Assembly: GCA_964523295.1 (NCBI GenBank)
Contig: CAZGAH010000010.1
Span: forward strand, 15,452 to 79,451
DNA: 64,000 nt
Reading direction: 5' to 3'
Origin: CAZGAH01 sp964523295
Lineage (GTDB): Bacteria; Desulfobacterota; Desulfovibrionia; Desulfovibrionales; Desulfovibrionaceae
The notes under the pieces are model-generated. The model saw only the letters and a list, made by a program, of their open reading frames with translations, made no database searches and was not told the origin of the DNA. Positions 1-9,264 of this stretch are shown in pieces. The position numbers and the translations under genes were made by a program. How positions within the stretch are numbered: the stretch's first letter is position 1; the number at the start of each line of letters is the position of its first letter.

Positions 1-1
1 C

Positions 2-661
2 AACCTTGTGAACGTGCTAGTCTATGTTGTGGCGCCGTCATTCACGACTCAAACTGAAACCAAGGAACTCGACAGCGCTCGGCGCATCTTAGGCGAAATT
101 TCCAAATATAGTATTGGGACATTACTTGTCAAGGCTGCATTTTTGCATCTATTTTCTGATCTTAAAGACGATCTTATTGCGTCGATAACTCATTCATTAG
201 TCTCACTCGAAAGAGAAGTTGTTAAAGATGCACTTGACGCGATATATATACTTGTTAAAAGCCAACCTGACACATGCTCAGACGTCCATGGCTTACTCGC
301 CACTAACCTAGGTTTGTTTATAATGTGGAGACATCAGGCTGGTCTGTATTATGCTCTAAACACCGCATCTACTCTTATTGAACAATCTTCCTCGCTATTG
401 TCTCAAGATTTCGAGAAGCACGTCAAATGTGGACTGGAGCAACTCGCCACAGAAACTGACTTGCAAAAAGGGAACGAGCAAATCCACATAACGGAAAAGC
501 TAGAACTCAGACAGCAGGCAGCCCGTCTCGCCTTTGCGTTTTACAAATACTACAAAGACCACTCCGTGTCGATTCCCACAGAAATTGAAATGTGGCGCAC
601 TATTTGCGAATCTCCTGACGAATTTTCAGAGATACGAAACCAATGGCGCTCTCAAGCTTAA
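2..661 (+). CDS. C-terminal part of an unrecognised helical protein (cut by left edge)
   Basis: The reading frame is open to the first base of the window, so the GTG at 8 is probably internal and this is the 3' end of a longer gene. About 219 residues are visible. They are helix-rich, contain no recognisable catalytic motif or membrane segment, and read like HEAT/ARM-type or TPR-type repeat packing. Base composition is clearly AT-richer than hypF downstream, which suggests horizontal acquisition. I do not recognise the family. A role in an accessory (for example defence) island is possible but unsupported. Confidence 0.6.
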   Translation, partial: NLVNVLVYVVAPSFTTQTETKELDSARRILGEISKYSIGTLLVKAAFLHLFSDLKDDLIASITHSLVSLEREVVKDALDAIYILVKSQPDTCSDVHGLLATNLGLFIMWRHQAGLYYALNTASTLIEQSSSLLSQDFEKHVKCGLEQLATETDLQKGNEQIHITEKLELRQQAARLAFAFYKYYKDHSVSIPTEIEMWRTICESPDEFSEIRNQWRSQA

Positions 662-1285
662 CAGCAGGACAGCGTAAATAGCAAACAATCAATCAGCAAG
701 CGTTTGGCTTTGCAGACGGCCCCAGATACGCAGGCCGTGGGTGGCGAGCGGGGTCTCGGCTTGAGCCTGGCGGAGTGCGCTGTAGAGGTTCGAGGCCACG
801 TTTCCGAGACGCGCCCCGCACGTGGCGCCGCTCTCGTATTTGGTGTCGGACCGCGCTCTCATATTTGGGGCGGGTATTTGGTGTATTTGGGGTCAGACCG
901 AGCCAACCTCTTAATTCAAAAGGCAAAACGCCCGAAATATATTCGATTTCCCCCCTTAGTCGCCATGACCGGGGGACACCCTGATACATGAAACGACCAT
1001 ATGCTGATCTTTTCGTTGGCCAGCAAATCCCGATCTGCAGAGCATAGAATTTTGTTTCCTGGTAGAACGACTATTTTGCCAGCAAAAAGGTCCGTTTACG
1101 AATTCCAAATCCGGAAAGCCGACCGCGACTTCGCTCTGTGTCGTTTTGCCACACGTCCCGAGCGTCGCATATCCCTCCACCTTTGGCTGGCAATTTCCGG
1201 CCAGGCGGGAGGGCCGGGTTGGGAACGGAATCGTGGTAAGCGCCTCCCGCTTCCCTCCTGCCCGCGAACGCGCTACAATTAATCG
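662..1285. other. Intergenic stretch of about 620 bases with repeat debris
   Basis: No convincing gene is visible on either strand; the short ORFs here are mutually overlapping GC-rich shadows. The stretch contains one copy of a 39-base repeat that recurs at 54.6 and 57.6 kb, and a GGGGTCAGACC-type string of the kind often seen at the ends of small transposable elements. It looks like decayed mobile-element sequence placed upstream of hypF. Confidence 0.5.
957..995 (+). repeat. 39-base dispersed repeat, copy A
   Basis: This copy has the core ATGACCGG ... CACCC ... CATGAAACG and differs from copies B (54626-54664) and C (57608-57646) by a few substitutions and one compensating insertion/deletion pair. 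It is the most diverged of the three. It is not adjacent to any intact transposase. It may be the end of an insertion element or the remnant of an insertion site. Confidence 0.7.
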
Positions 1286-3646
1286 ATGCAGCATGTTGAT
1301 CTCAAATCCGCCATCCGCTGTGGTTTCGTTGTCGAGGGGCAGGTGCAGGGCGTCGGATTCCGGCCCTTTGTCTACAGGCTCGCGTTGGAACACGGGCTCT
1401 GCGGCTTTGTGCGCAATACGCCCGAGGGCGTGCGCATCGAGGTGCAGGGGCGCTCCGACGCTGTAGAGGGCTTTGCCGACGGGCTCCGAACGCAGGCACC
1501 GCCGCTGGCGCGCATCCAGGCTCTGCGTCGCGAGGCCCTGCCCTGTGCCCCAGAGCCCGACATGGCGGGGTTTCGTATTCTCCACAGCACGGGCGGGCAG
1601 GGGCACAACGTGCTCATCAGCCCGGATACCGCCACCTGCGACGACTGCCAGGAGGATATTTTCGACCCGGCCAATCGCCGCTTTCACTACCCCTTTACCA
1701 ACTGCACCAATTGCGGGCCGCGCTATACCATTACCCGGACCATCCCCTACGACCGGCCGTCCACGTCCATGGCCTGTTTTCCGCTCTGCGAGGCCTGCGC
1801 CAGGGAGTACGCCGACCCGCTCGACCGTCGCTTTCACGCCCAGCCCAACGCCTGCCCGGTCTGCGGCCCGCAGCTCTGGCTCTCCGGGCCGGACGGGCGG
1901 GAAATTGCCCGCGCCGAGGCGGCCACGGAGGCAGCGGCCAAGGCTCTGGCCGCGGGCGAGATCGTTGCCGTCAAGGGGCTGGGCGGGTTCCATCTGGCCT
2001 GTCTGGCCACCGGCGAGACCGGGGCCGTGGCCGTGGCCCGACTGCGCGAACGCAAGCTGCGGCCGCACAAGCCCCTGGCGGTCATGGTCCCGGACCTGGC
2101 GGTTGCGGCCGAACTGGTGGAACTCTCGGACGAGGAGGCCGGCCTGCTTTCCGGACCGCAACGGCCCATTGCCTTGTGCAAGGCTAGGCACAGCGTTCAT
2201 CCGGCCAGTGCGCTGCCCCCGGGGCTGGCGCCGGACACCCCCTTTATCGGGTTGATGTTACCGTATACGCCGCTGCACCACCTGTTGCTGCGTGCGTTGC
2301 GCGAGGCGCTCCCTCAGGAGGCTCTGCCGGCCCTGGTCATGACTTCCGGAAACCGCAGTTCCGAGCCCATCTGTCTGGGCAATCGCGAGGCCCTGCAACG
2401 GCTGTCCGGACTGGCCGACCTGTTTCTCCTGCACAACCGCGACATCCTCATTCGCAACGACGATTCCGTGCTGCGCCTGGATCCGGATACGCGTACGCCG
2501 TTGTTCCTGCGCCGCGCGCGCGGCTATGTGCCCGGACCTGTGCGCCTGGCCAGCGCCGGGCCGCCGGTCCTGGCGCTGGGCCCGGAGCTGAAGAACACGC
2601 TCTGCCTGACCAAGGGCGATCAGGCTTTTGTCAGTCAGCATGTCGGGAACATGGAAAACCTCGAAACCTATGCTTTTTTCCAGGAACTCATCGAGCACCT
2701 CCAGCGGATCCTCGCCACCCGGCCCGAGGCCCTGGTTCACGATCTGCATCCCGACTATCTCAGCACCCGCTACGCGCGCGAACAGACTGCGTTGCCGACG
2801 CTGGCGCTGCAACACCACGTCGCCCACATTCATGCCGTGCTCGCCGAGCATCGCCACCTGGGCCCGGCCATCGGACTGGCGCTTGACGGAACCGGGCTGG
2901 GGGACGACGGCACGCTCTGGGGCGGGGAGTGCCTGTTCGTAGATACGGATACGCTGGAACACCGGCGTATGGGCCGCTTCCGGCTCCTGCCCCTGCCCGG
3001 CGGCGAAGCGGCCATCCGCGAGCCCTGGCGCATCGCCCAGGCCGCGCTGTGGCGGCTCGGACGCACCGCCCCGACCCGGCGGCCCTGGCCCTGGCTCGCG
3101 GAGCACGAACGATCCAGCGCCCTGCTTCCGCAATTGCTCGAAAAGAGACTGCGCACGCCGCTCAGCTCAAGCTGCGGACGCCTGTTTGACGCCGTGGCCG
3201 CGCTGCTCGGACTGGCCACGACCATCAGCTACGAGGGCCAGGCAGCCATCCGCCTGGAAAGCATCCAGGATATGGGCGAGCGCACGGCCTACGCCTGCCC
3301 GCTGCGCCGCGATACGGAAACTGTGGTACTGGATACGCTCGTGCTGTTTGAGCAGGTCGCGGACGACTGGGAGCGCGAAGTCCCCGCGTCGTCGATCAGC
3401 CGGCGCTTTCACCTGGGGCTGATGCAGGGGCTCGTGGACCTGGCCACGGACGCAGCCGACAAGAGCACTGTCCGGACCGTGGGGTTGTCCGGCGGCGCCA
3501 TGCAAAATCTCACCCTGCACCGCGAACTGCCCGCCCGCCTCGCTGCCCGGGGCCTGACGCCGTTATGCCATGCGTACCTGCCGCCCAATGACGGCTGCAT
3601 CGCTCTGGGGCAGGCGGCCTGGGCCGCGCGCCGCCTCGGCCGCTGA
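1286..3646 (+). CDS. hypF: Carbamoyltransferase HypF, [NiFe]-hydrogenase maturation
   Basis: HypF converts carbamoyl phosphate and ATP into a carbamoyl group that is passed to HypE to make the cyanide ligands of the NiFe(CN)2CO centre. At 786 residues it has the full family layout. An N-terminal acylphosphatase domain carries GQVQGVGFRPF (about residues 18-28). Two zinc-finger clusters follow, each a CxxC pair (CDDC...CTNC and CEAC...CPVC). Next is a YrdC-type domain with KGLGGFHLACLA and MTSGNRSSEP. The C-terminal Kae1-like domain has HHVAHIHAV and LDGTGLGDDGTLWGGE. No other hyp gene is adjacent, so it stands alone here. The start is the first ATG of the open frame and I see no strong ribosome-binding site. 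Family assignment is very secure. Confidence 0.97.
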   Translation: MQHVDLKSAIRCGFVVEGQVQGVGFRPFVYRLALEHGLCGFVRNTPEGVRIEVQGRSDAVEGFADGLRTQAPPLARIQALRREALPCAPEPDMAGFRILHSTGGQGHNVLISPDTATCDDCQEDIFDPANRRFHYPFTNCTNCGPRYTITRTIPYDRPSTSMACFPLCEACAREYADPLDRRFHAQPNACPVCGPQLWLSGPDGREIARAEAATEAAAKALAAGEIVAVKGLGGFHLACLATGETGAVAVARLRERKLRPHKPLAVMVPDLAVAAELVELSDEEAGLLSGPQRPIALCKARHSVHPASALPPGLAPDTPFIGLMLPYTPLHHLLLRALREALPQEALPALVMTSGNRSSEPICLGNREALQRLSGLADLFLLHNRDILIRNDDSVLRLDPDTRTPLFLRRARGYVPGPVRLASAGPPVLALGPELKNTLCLTKGDQAFVSQHVGNMENLETYAFFQELIEHLQRILATRPEALVHDLHPDYLSTRYAREQTALPTLALQHHVAHIHAVLAEHRHLGPAIGLALDGTGLGDDGTLWGGECLFVDTDTLEHRRMGRFRLLPLPGGEAAIREPWRIAQAALWRLGRTAPTRRPWPWLAEHERSSALLPQLLEKRLRTPLSSSCGRLFDAVAALLGLATTISYEGQAAIRLESIQDMGERTAYACPLRRDTETVVLDTLVLFEQVADDWEREVPASSISRRFHLGLMQGLVDLATDAADKSTVRTVGLSGGAMQNLTLHRELPARLAARGLTPLCHAYLPPNDGCIALGQAAWAARRLGR

Positions 3647-3755
3647 GCCGGGCGCCCGCGCCGTCGCGCGCCGGATCATTCGGACCCTTGCTGAAAAGAT
3701 AGACGGGATCACGCCGATACGATATCATTTCAGCGGGGGATCGGAAGGGTAGAGG

Positions 3756-4748
3756 ATGCGCATTCTCGTTGTTGACGACTCCGGCACATCACGACTGCTG
3801 CTGCGATCGATGCTCCAGAACGCCGGCTACGAAGACGTAGGCTGCGCCGAATCCGGATACGACTGCCTGGACCAGCTGACCGAGGCCTTACGCCCCGGAG
3901 ACCGGCCGTACGATCTGGTGATCATGGACATCAATATGCCCGGGTTGAACGGCCTGGAGACAACGCGGCGCATCAAGGCCCAGGCCCCGCTGCAAGCCCT
4001 TCCCGTGATCATGGTTTCGATCAGCGACGATCTGCAGAACGTCGAGCTGGCCTTTGAAACCGGCGCCATCGACTATATCAACAAACCCGTCAACCGCATC
4101 GAACTCATCGTCCGCGTCGGCGCGGTGCTCCGGCTCAAAGCGGAGATGGACCGGCGCAAGACCCGGGAGGGTGAACTCGAGACACTGACCCGCCGGCTTC
4201 AGCAACTGACGAACCTTGACGGACTGACTGGCGCGGTCAATCGCCGTTTTTTCGACGAGGCGCTCGACGTTGAGTGGCGGCGCTGTCGGCGCGAAAACAA
4301 GCACCTGGCCCTGCTCCTGGCCAATATCGATTTTTTCAGACACTTCAACGAGCTGTATGGACATCTTGAGGGCGACAACTGCCTCAAGGCCATCGCCCAT
4401 TCCATCCGCCGCGCGCTCAAACGCCCGGGCGATCTGGTGGCCCGATACGACGGCGATGCGTTTGCCGTCGTCCTGCCCCGCACCGATCTCGCCGGCGCCC
4501 GGATCATTGCCGCGGACATTGCCGCCAGGATTGCGGAGTTGGCCATACCGCACGCCGACGTCCCGACCGGCCCCTGCGTTACGCTCAGCATCGGTCTGAC
4601 CGCTCAGCGGCCAAGCCCGGTCGGCTCGCCTGACATGCTGTTGCGTGCGGCTACGGAGGCCGTGCACCAGGCCAAATCGTCAGGCCGCGCCCGCATCAGC
4701 ACCAAGGCCAGGCCGATCGAGCTGCACTTCGACGACGAAGTAGCCTGA
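3756..4748 (+). CDS. Response regulator with receiver and degenerate GGDEF domain
   Basis: The 330-residue cytoplasmic regulator starts with a receiver domain (residues 1-125). It has the acidic pair VVDDSG, the phospho-acceptor Asp in YDLVIMDINMPG and the conserved Lys in NKPVN. A short coiled linker leads to a GGDEF-type domain from about residue 150 (DGLTGAVNRRFFDEAL). The signature site reads Y-D-G-D-A-F instead of GG(D/E)EF. The c-di-GMP product-inhibition site RxxD (RPGD), five residues upstream, is intact. Diguanylate cyclase activity is therefore doubtful, and the domain may act as a c-di-GMP sensor through the I-site. It follows hypF by about 110 bases and is probably transcribed separately. 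Confidence 0.92.
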   Translation: MRILVVDDSGTSRLLLRSMLQNAGYEDVGCAESGYDCLDQLTEALRPGDRPYDLVIMDINMPGLNGLETTRRIKAQAPLQALPVIMVSISDDLQNVELAFETGAIDYINKPVNRIELIVRVGAVLRLKAEMDRRKTREGELETLTRRLQQLTNLDGLTGAVNRRFFDEALDVEWRRCRRENKHLALLLANIDFFRHFNELYGHLEGDNCLKAIAHSIRRALKRPGDLVARYDGDAFAVVLPRTDLAGARIIAADIAARIAELAIPHADVPTGPCVTLSIGLTAQRPSPVGSPDMLLRAATEAVHQAKSSGRARISTKARPIELHFDDEVA

Positions 4749-4887
4749 GCAACGCCCCGCCCGGCCACGCCGCGGAGCGGAAGAACGACCCCAGGGCCAT
4801 TTCATCTGCTCGGCCATGACTAAAAATCGTAATCATCCATCACGAATCCCTAAGCACCGCAGTTCATTTGGTTATGCGTATGCGCCA

Positions 4888-4914
4888 AAACAACCCCATC
4901 TACCGGGGTTGTTT
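4888..4914 (-). terminator. Perfect 10-bp hairpin at the 3' end of the IS66 remnant
   Basis: AAACAACCCC and GGGGTTGTTT pair across a 7-base loop just past the stop codon of the IS66 transposase remnant, so it can terminate the minus-strand transcript. The equivalent position in the second IS66 copy (63871 onward) has the left arm but a degraded right arm. Confidence 0.6.
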
Positions 4915-4921
4915 CAGGCTG

Positions 4922-5671
4922 CTATGAACCGCTCGGATTGGCGTTTTGTGGTAAGGAGTCTTCGGTAAGGTATTGCAGAAGAAGGGCTTTGTACGTCTCG
5001 GCTGTGTGTGCATTTGGCAGGCGCTCGAAGAACAGACGCAGGTACGAGTAGGGACCGATGCCGCTGGCTTTGTATGCCTCGGTTACGCTACGGAACGCGG
5101 CGCTGCCCTCGCCCCGCGCAGCGATCCGGAAAACAGCCAGTTCGTACAGCCTGCTGTACATGGGCGAATCGTATTTTCGGTCCGGTTGTTGTCCGGACAC
5201 AGACGATCGTCCTTAAAATACGCTACGCCAAAAGGCCAGGTGTTACGATGCCCTGAAGAATTATCTGCGGAGGCAGCGGAGCAATCTTGACCGCACCCCC
5301 CCCGGGCCTGACTCTCGACGCCCCGCAGCCCCGGCAGGCGTACTTGTAGCGGACGTGGCGCTCGACCTGGATGTGCGCAGGCACAATGTCAAGTTTTTCG
5401 TAGACTTCCTCACCGATCATGATCAAGGCGCGACCGCACACACAAACCTTCTCGGTTTCGGGCAGGTCAGGAATAATGGTTTTGCGCGGCAGCTCGACTG
5501 GAAGCGGCCGACAACCAGGCCTTTTCGTTTGTGCTCGAGCACAACGACTGACTCGACCTTGACCGCATCATGCTCGGGCGCGCCAGCCTCGCCAACAAGC
5601 CTATACTGATCCTGTTTGCTAATCTGTTTAAAATTTTCTAATTTAGAGCCAACAATGAACTGCTTCAGCAT
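4922..5671 (-). pseudogene. IS66-family transposase remnant, internally deleted and frameshifted
   Basis: Read from 5671 downward, this encodes the region before the zinc finger. Then comes the IS66 zinc-finger block (CVCGRALIMIGEE, IVPAHIQVERHVR, YACRGCG and KIAPLPPQII). The frame then jumps straight to the C-terminal block (DNNRTENTIRP, NWLFSGS, PYSYLRLFFERLP). The catalytic core between these blocks is missing, since an intact IS66 transposase is about 500 residues. At least one frameshift lies near 5520. The C-terminal 90 bases closely match the IS66 copy entering the window at 63.9 kb, so both derive from one family of elements. It cannot encode an active transposase. Confidence 0.85.
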
Positions 5672-5787
5672 GCAAATTTGCTCTCAGTCACCGGGCACCG
5701 CTATGGAGCCACCCCAGGGGGCGAAAAGGTTTGCCTGGAGCGCTCAAGGTGTTCCGGTCATGCGGCCGGGATGCCTGCAGACGGGGT

Positions 5788-6234
5788 ATGCGTATGCAAC
5801 GAGGCTGGGAGGGATGGCTGTACGAGGCGGTCGGCCGGGTCATGGGGTATGGTGTCGCTCCGGCGGCGCTGGCGGTTTTCGGCGCGCCTTTTTTCATGCG
5901 TCTGCCGGATCCCTGGCGGTTGTGGACAGGGTACGTCTTTCTTCTGCTCGCCATGCTGGGCCTGCTTGGCAACGCCTTTCTTGCCTTTCGGCGTCAGCGC
6001 CTGGGTCAGGGCGCATCGCCGTTTCCGTTCTGCGTGCTCGCGCACGGTATCAGCTCCGGAGCCCTGTTGCTTCCGGATGCGGGCCTGTTGCCCGTTCTGC
6101 TCTGGATTCTCGTTGCGCTGGCCCTGGATTTTTTCGGCCCTTGGGTCGCTGCGGCTGCGCTCGTATGCCTGACCGGAAAAGCCGCCCCTCGGGTCGGATC
6201 GGACTCCGACGACCGTGGCCCAGGGCCTGCGTAG
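5788..6234 (+). CDS. Small integral membrane protein, unknown function
   Basis: This is a 148-residue protein if started at the ATG at 5788. An upstream in-frame start at 5731 exists but adds a poorly conserved-looking leader. The sequence shows about four hydrophobic helices: GYGVAPAALAVFGAPFF, a segment around YVFLLLAMLGLL, one around SSGALLLP, and VLLWILVALALDFF. A charged C-terminal tail follows. I do not recognise a family. It precedes the WecA-like gene by about 140 bases in the same direction, so a role in the polysaccharide block is possible by position only. Confidence 0.6.
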   Translation: MRMQRGWEGWLYEAVGRVMGYGVAPAALAVFGAPFFMRLPDPWRLWTGYVFLLLAMLGLLGNAFLAFRRQRLGQGASPFPFCVLAHGISSGALLLPDAGLLPVLLWILVALALDFFGPWVAAAALVCLTGKAAPRVGSDSDDRGPGPA

Positions 6235-6377
6235 TCTGAAACCGCGTATTTTTCCAATCCGGTGATACGCGATGACCGGACCCTGAAGGACGAACACAAT
6301 AAGCCCGCCTGCGAAGGCCGACGGCACGCGCCGCTTGCGTGGGAAGTCCTTTGGACATAGAGTGTGGTCATTCCGCT

Positions 6378-7886
6378 ATGAATGCTTACCTCCTCGCTAT
6401 GCTTCTTGTCGGGCTCGCCGGTTTTGCCGCGACATATTGCTGCATCCCGCTGGCAAAGCGCGTGGCGCAGCGTCGGGGTCTGTTGTCCTACCCGGGCGGG
6501 CACAGCAGCCACGACCGGCCCGTGCCGTTGCTTGGCGGCGCGGCGATGTACGCGTCCTTTGCCCTGGCCTTTGCGCTCTACCTGTCGTCGCTGCTGTTCC
6601 GGGAGATACCGCCTGAGCCCAGCCTGGGGCAGATGCTCTCGTTGTTTGCTGGCGTCACCTGGATGATGATCCTGGGCACCATCGACGACAAGGTTACCCT
6701 GGGCTGGCGGCGAAAGCTGCTTGGCGAATTCCTCGGGGTTGCGATCCTGCTCGTCGGCGGTCACGGACTCTTTTCGGCAACCCTGCCGTTCGTCGGCTTC
6801 GTCGAGTTCGGCTGGCTGGGGATTCCGCTGTTTGCCCTGGTCGTGCTGACCATAACCAACGCCATCAACCTCATCGACGGAATTGACGGCCTGGCCGGCG
6901 GTATCTGCTTTTTTGCGGCCATGGTCACTGGCATCATCGGTCTGGCCAAGAACGACCTGTTCAGCGCCACGCTCGGGTTCGGCATTTCCGGCGGCATAGT
7001 CGCCTTTCTCCGCTTCAATTTTCCGCCAGCCTCGATTTTCATGGGCGATGGCGGCAGCCTGACGCTCGGTTTTCTGCTAGGCACGCTGGCCACCAGCAGC
7101 GCCGCGCCTTCGGCGGGCCAGCGCTCGGGCATCATGCTGATGCTGGCCACCCCCTTTCTCCCCTTCGGCATCGCCCTGCTCGACGTCGCCCTGGCCATAT
7201 TCCGCCGCTGGGTGAGCGGGCAGCAGCTGTTTCTGCCGGATACGAATCATCTGCACCACCGGCTGATGGAGAAGATCGGCCGGCCGGGAACCGTGGTCGT
7301 CATCCTCTACGCCTTCAGCGCCGCGCTTTCGTTGCTGACGCTCAGCCTGGTGCTGGGCCCGGGCGGCGAATACACCGCCGCGTACGTTGTCCTCTCGTCG
7401 CTGCTCGTGTTCGCGCTGCTCGTCATGGTGCTCAAGCTCTACGTCTCGGAGGGCTTGACGACGGTCCTGGAAAATCGGCCTCATTTCCAGTTTCTGGCCA
7501 GCTTCATCGCCTTCATGGCCAAACGCGCCAGGCGTTCGACGTCCTGCGACGAGCTTGTGGATCTGCTCGGTGCGGGCGTCCGGGATCTGGGCTTCGATGC
7601 TGTGCGCGTCTATCAGGAAGACCAGCTCCTGCGCGAGTGGACCTCTCCGCGACCGGTCCATCCGGGCGCCCGGCGTTTGTCCGAAAGCAAGCATTTTGGG
7701 CGGCTGAATATCCGTGTGGAATGGATAACCCCCGCGCATGACAGCAATTCTTATCAGCGTTATCTGAAGACGGCCTGGAACGTCTTTCTCAAGGAGCTCG
7801 AATCCAGACTGCTCGAACTTGCTGGGCAGGACGCCCTGTTCTCCTGCACGGCGGCGTCGATACACCAGGACGGTAACGACGCCTGA
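6378..7886 (+). CDS. Undecaprenyl-phosphate N-acetylhexosamine-1-P transferase (WecA/MraY-like)
   Basis: This polytopic inner-membrane enzyme should transfer a sugar-1-phosphate from a UDP-sugar to undecaprenyl phosphate, which starts lipid-linked glycan synthesis. Family motifs are all present: the early SSHDRPVPLLGG; the Asp pair in GTIDDKVTLGWRRK; NAINLIDGIDGLAGG; FMGDGGSLTLGF; and the His motif TNHLHHRLM. About ten hydrophobic helices cover residues 1-380. Beyond residue 385 there is an extra soluble region of about 120 residues, not found in standard WecA/MraY, of unknown function. The ATG at 6378 is preferred to the upstream GTG at 6339 because it begins directly before the first membrane helix. 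It heads a run of envelope-glycan genes. Confidence 0.9.
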   Translation: MNAYLLAMLLVGLAGFAATYCCIPLAKRVAQRRGLLSYPGGHSSHDRPVPLLGGAAMYASFALAFALYLSSLLFREIPPEPSLGQMLSLFAGVTWMMILGTIDDKVTLGWRRKLLGEFLGVAILLVGGHGLFSATLPFVGFVEFGWLGIPLFALVVLTITNAINLIDGIDGLAGGICFFAAMVTGIIGLAKNDLFSATLGFGISGGIVAFLRFNFPPASIFMGDGGSLTLGFLLGTLATSSAAPSAGQRSGIMLMLATPFLPFGIALLDVALAIFRRWVSGQQLFLPDTNHLHHRLMEKIGRPGTVVVILYAFSAALSLLTLSLVLGPGGEYTAAYVVLSSLLVFALLVMVLKLYVSEGLTTVLENRPHFQFLASFIAFMAKRARRSTSCDELVDLLGAGVRDLGFDAVRVYQEDQLLREWTSPRPVHPGARRLSESKHFGRLNIRVEWITPAHDSNSYQRYLKTAWNVFLKELESRLLELAGQDALFSCTAASIHQDGNDA

Positions 7887-7912
7887 GCGCGTCCGGCATA
7901 AGGCTTGCGTAC

Positions 7913-9259
7913 GTGTATTCCGCCTCCCCTTCCCCGTCCTTTCGTACGGCGCCCGCCGGGGCCTGGATTGCCGCGGCGTTCATGGTCTTTACCACGTGCC
8001 AGGCCCTGTTCCTCGTGCCTGATTGCATTCTGGTTCCGGGCGAGCGGACGAATCTGTTCACGGCGCTGCTCTGCGCGCTCAGCCTGGCAACCGCCTGGTT
8101 CCTGACGGAGCGGCCGAAGGCGGCCTCGATCCGTCTGGCGGCCTGGATCACGCTGATGCTGACCGTAGTATTGACGTGCAGCGCGCTGGCCAGCGCCGAG
8201 CCGCAGGAATCGCTGTTTCGGGCCTTTTCGCTCGCAGCCTCGGCTGCCGGGGGATTCTGGTGCGGCCGGACGCTGTGCCTGTATCCCGGACTGCTGCCGT
8301 GGTTTATCGGTAGCTGCTGCTTTCTGCTGGCCATGGCCGCCGGCCTGGGTCTGACCGGCGCAGCCATAGACGACGGCTTCAGCGAGGCACACGGCATCGC
8401 CCTGTTATTCAACGGTTCCAGTCTGCACGCGCTGACCAATCAGCTCATGCTGCTGTGCTTCGCCCCGCTGGCCGTGCTGTTTGGAATCCGGCGAGGGCGG
8501 GGCGACCAGGTGGCGGGGGTGCTGCTCGTGTGCCTGACCGGGGCCACCATTCTGGCCAGCGGTCTGCGCTCGGCCCTGGCCGTGCCCATGGCAGCGGTCC
8601 TCGGCCCCCTGGGCTTCGGCGCCCTGCGGTTGCGGACCTGGTGTTTGCTCCTCGGGCTGTTCGTCCTGGCCGCTCTGGCGTTCGTCGCCCTGTTTCCGCA
8701 AAAATGGGGGGAAGTGCTGCAGAAGGACCGGGAAGAGATTTACTATCGTGTCGAATCCTATCCCTTTTCGTTGCACGTAGCAGCAAAGCACCCCTGGCTC
8801 GGTGTCGGCTTGCGTGCGCCGCGCACGGCCTTTCTCGACGACTATACCCTGTCCTATCCGCATGTCACGCGGCAGGCCTTCCAGGAGTCCCTGGAGAACA
8901 TCGTCACGGCCGAAAATATCTTTCTGACGATGCTGACCGGCGCAGGGTTGCCGTTCTTACTGCTCTATGCCGCGTCGCTGCTCACGGTTTACGTCCGCCT
9001 GGCCTGCTGTGTGGTCAGGCGCCGCGCCCGTGACGGGCTGCCACTGCTGGCGATCTTCCTGCCGCTCACGGCCGGACTCGTCTATTCGCTGCTCTACGAC
9101 AGCCTGCTCTATCCGGAGGTCAGCTGGCTTTTCCATCTGCTCGCCGGTCTGGCCGCGGGTTCGACGACGCCGTGCGCGCCGGCGGCCTGGGAGCCTGCCA
9201 GCAACGCAACAGCGGCCCGGATCGGCGCACCCCTCATCCAACCTTTGAACTCCAGGTAG
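7913..9259 (+). CDS. O-antigen ligase/polymerase-like membrane protein
   Basis: The 448-residue protein has around 11 hydrophobic segments and a large extracytoplasmic loop in the second half (about residues 265-345). In that loop HVAAKHPWLGVGLRA resembles the Wzy/WaaL-type HPxxGxG motif that follows the big loop helix. These features fit the Wzy_C (O-antigen ligase or polymerase) superfamily, which joins or polymerises undecaprenyl-linked glycans in the periplasm. The start is the GTG at 7913, 26 bases after the WecA-like gene. Five bases separate its stop from the radical SAM gene. Ligase and polymerase cannot be told apart from sequence alone. Confidence 0.8.
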   Translation: MYSASPSPSFRTAPAGAWIAAAFMVFTTCQALFLVPDCILVPGERTNLFTALLCALSLATAWFLTERPKAASIRLAAWITLMLTVVLTCSALASAEPQESLFRAFSLAASAAGGFWCGRTLCLYPGLLPWFIGSCCFLLAMAAGLGLTGAAIDDGFSEAHGIALLFNGSSLHALTNQLMLLCFAPLAVLFGIRRGRGDQVAGVLLVCLTGATILASGLRSALAVPMAAVLGPLGFGALRLRTWCLLLGLFVLAALAFVALFPQKWGEVLQKDREEIYYRVESYPFSLHVAAKHPWLGVGLRAPRTAFLDDYTLSYPHVTRQAFQESLENIVTAENIFLTMLTGAGLPFLLLYAASLLTVYVRLACCVVRRRARDGLPLLAIFLPLTAGLVYSLLYDSLLYPEVSWLFHLLAGLAAGSTTPCAPAAWEPASNATAARIGAPLIQPLNSR

Positions 9260-9264
9260 CCACC

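Noticed and set aside
1251..1279. Promoter-like TTCCCT-N17-TACAAT before hypF
   Set aside because: The -10 box lies only six bases before the ATG, which would require a leaderless transcript, and the -35 match is weak.
956..2200. Long minus-strand ORF (414 codons) opposite hypF
   Set aside because: It is a high-GC antisense shadow. The plus strand encodes an unmistakable HypF with all motifs, and the antisense product is Gly/Arg-rich without similarity to any family.
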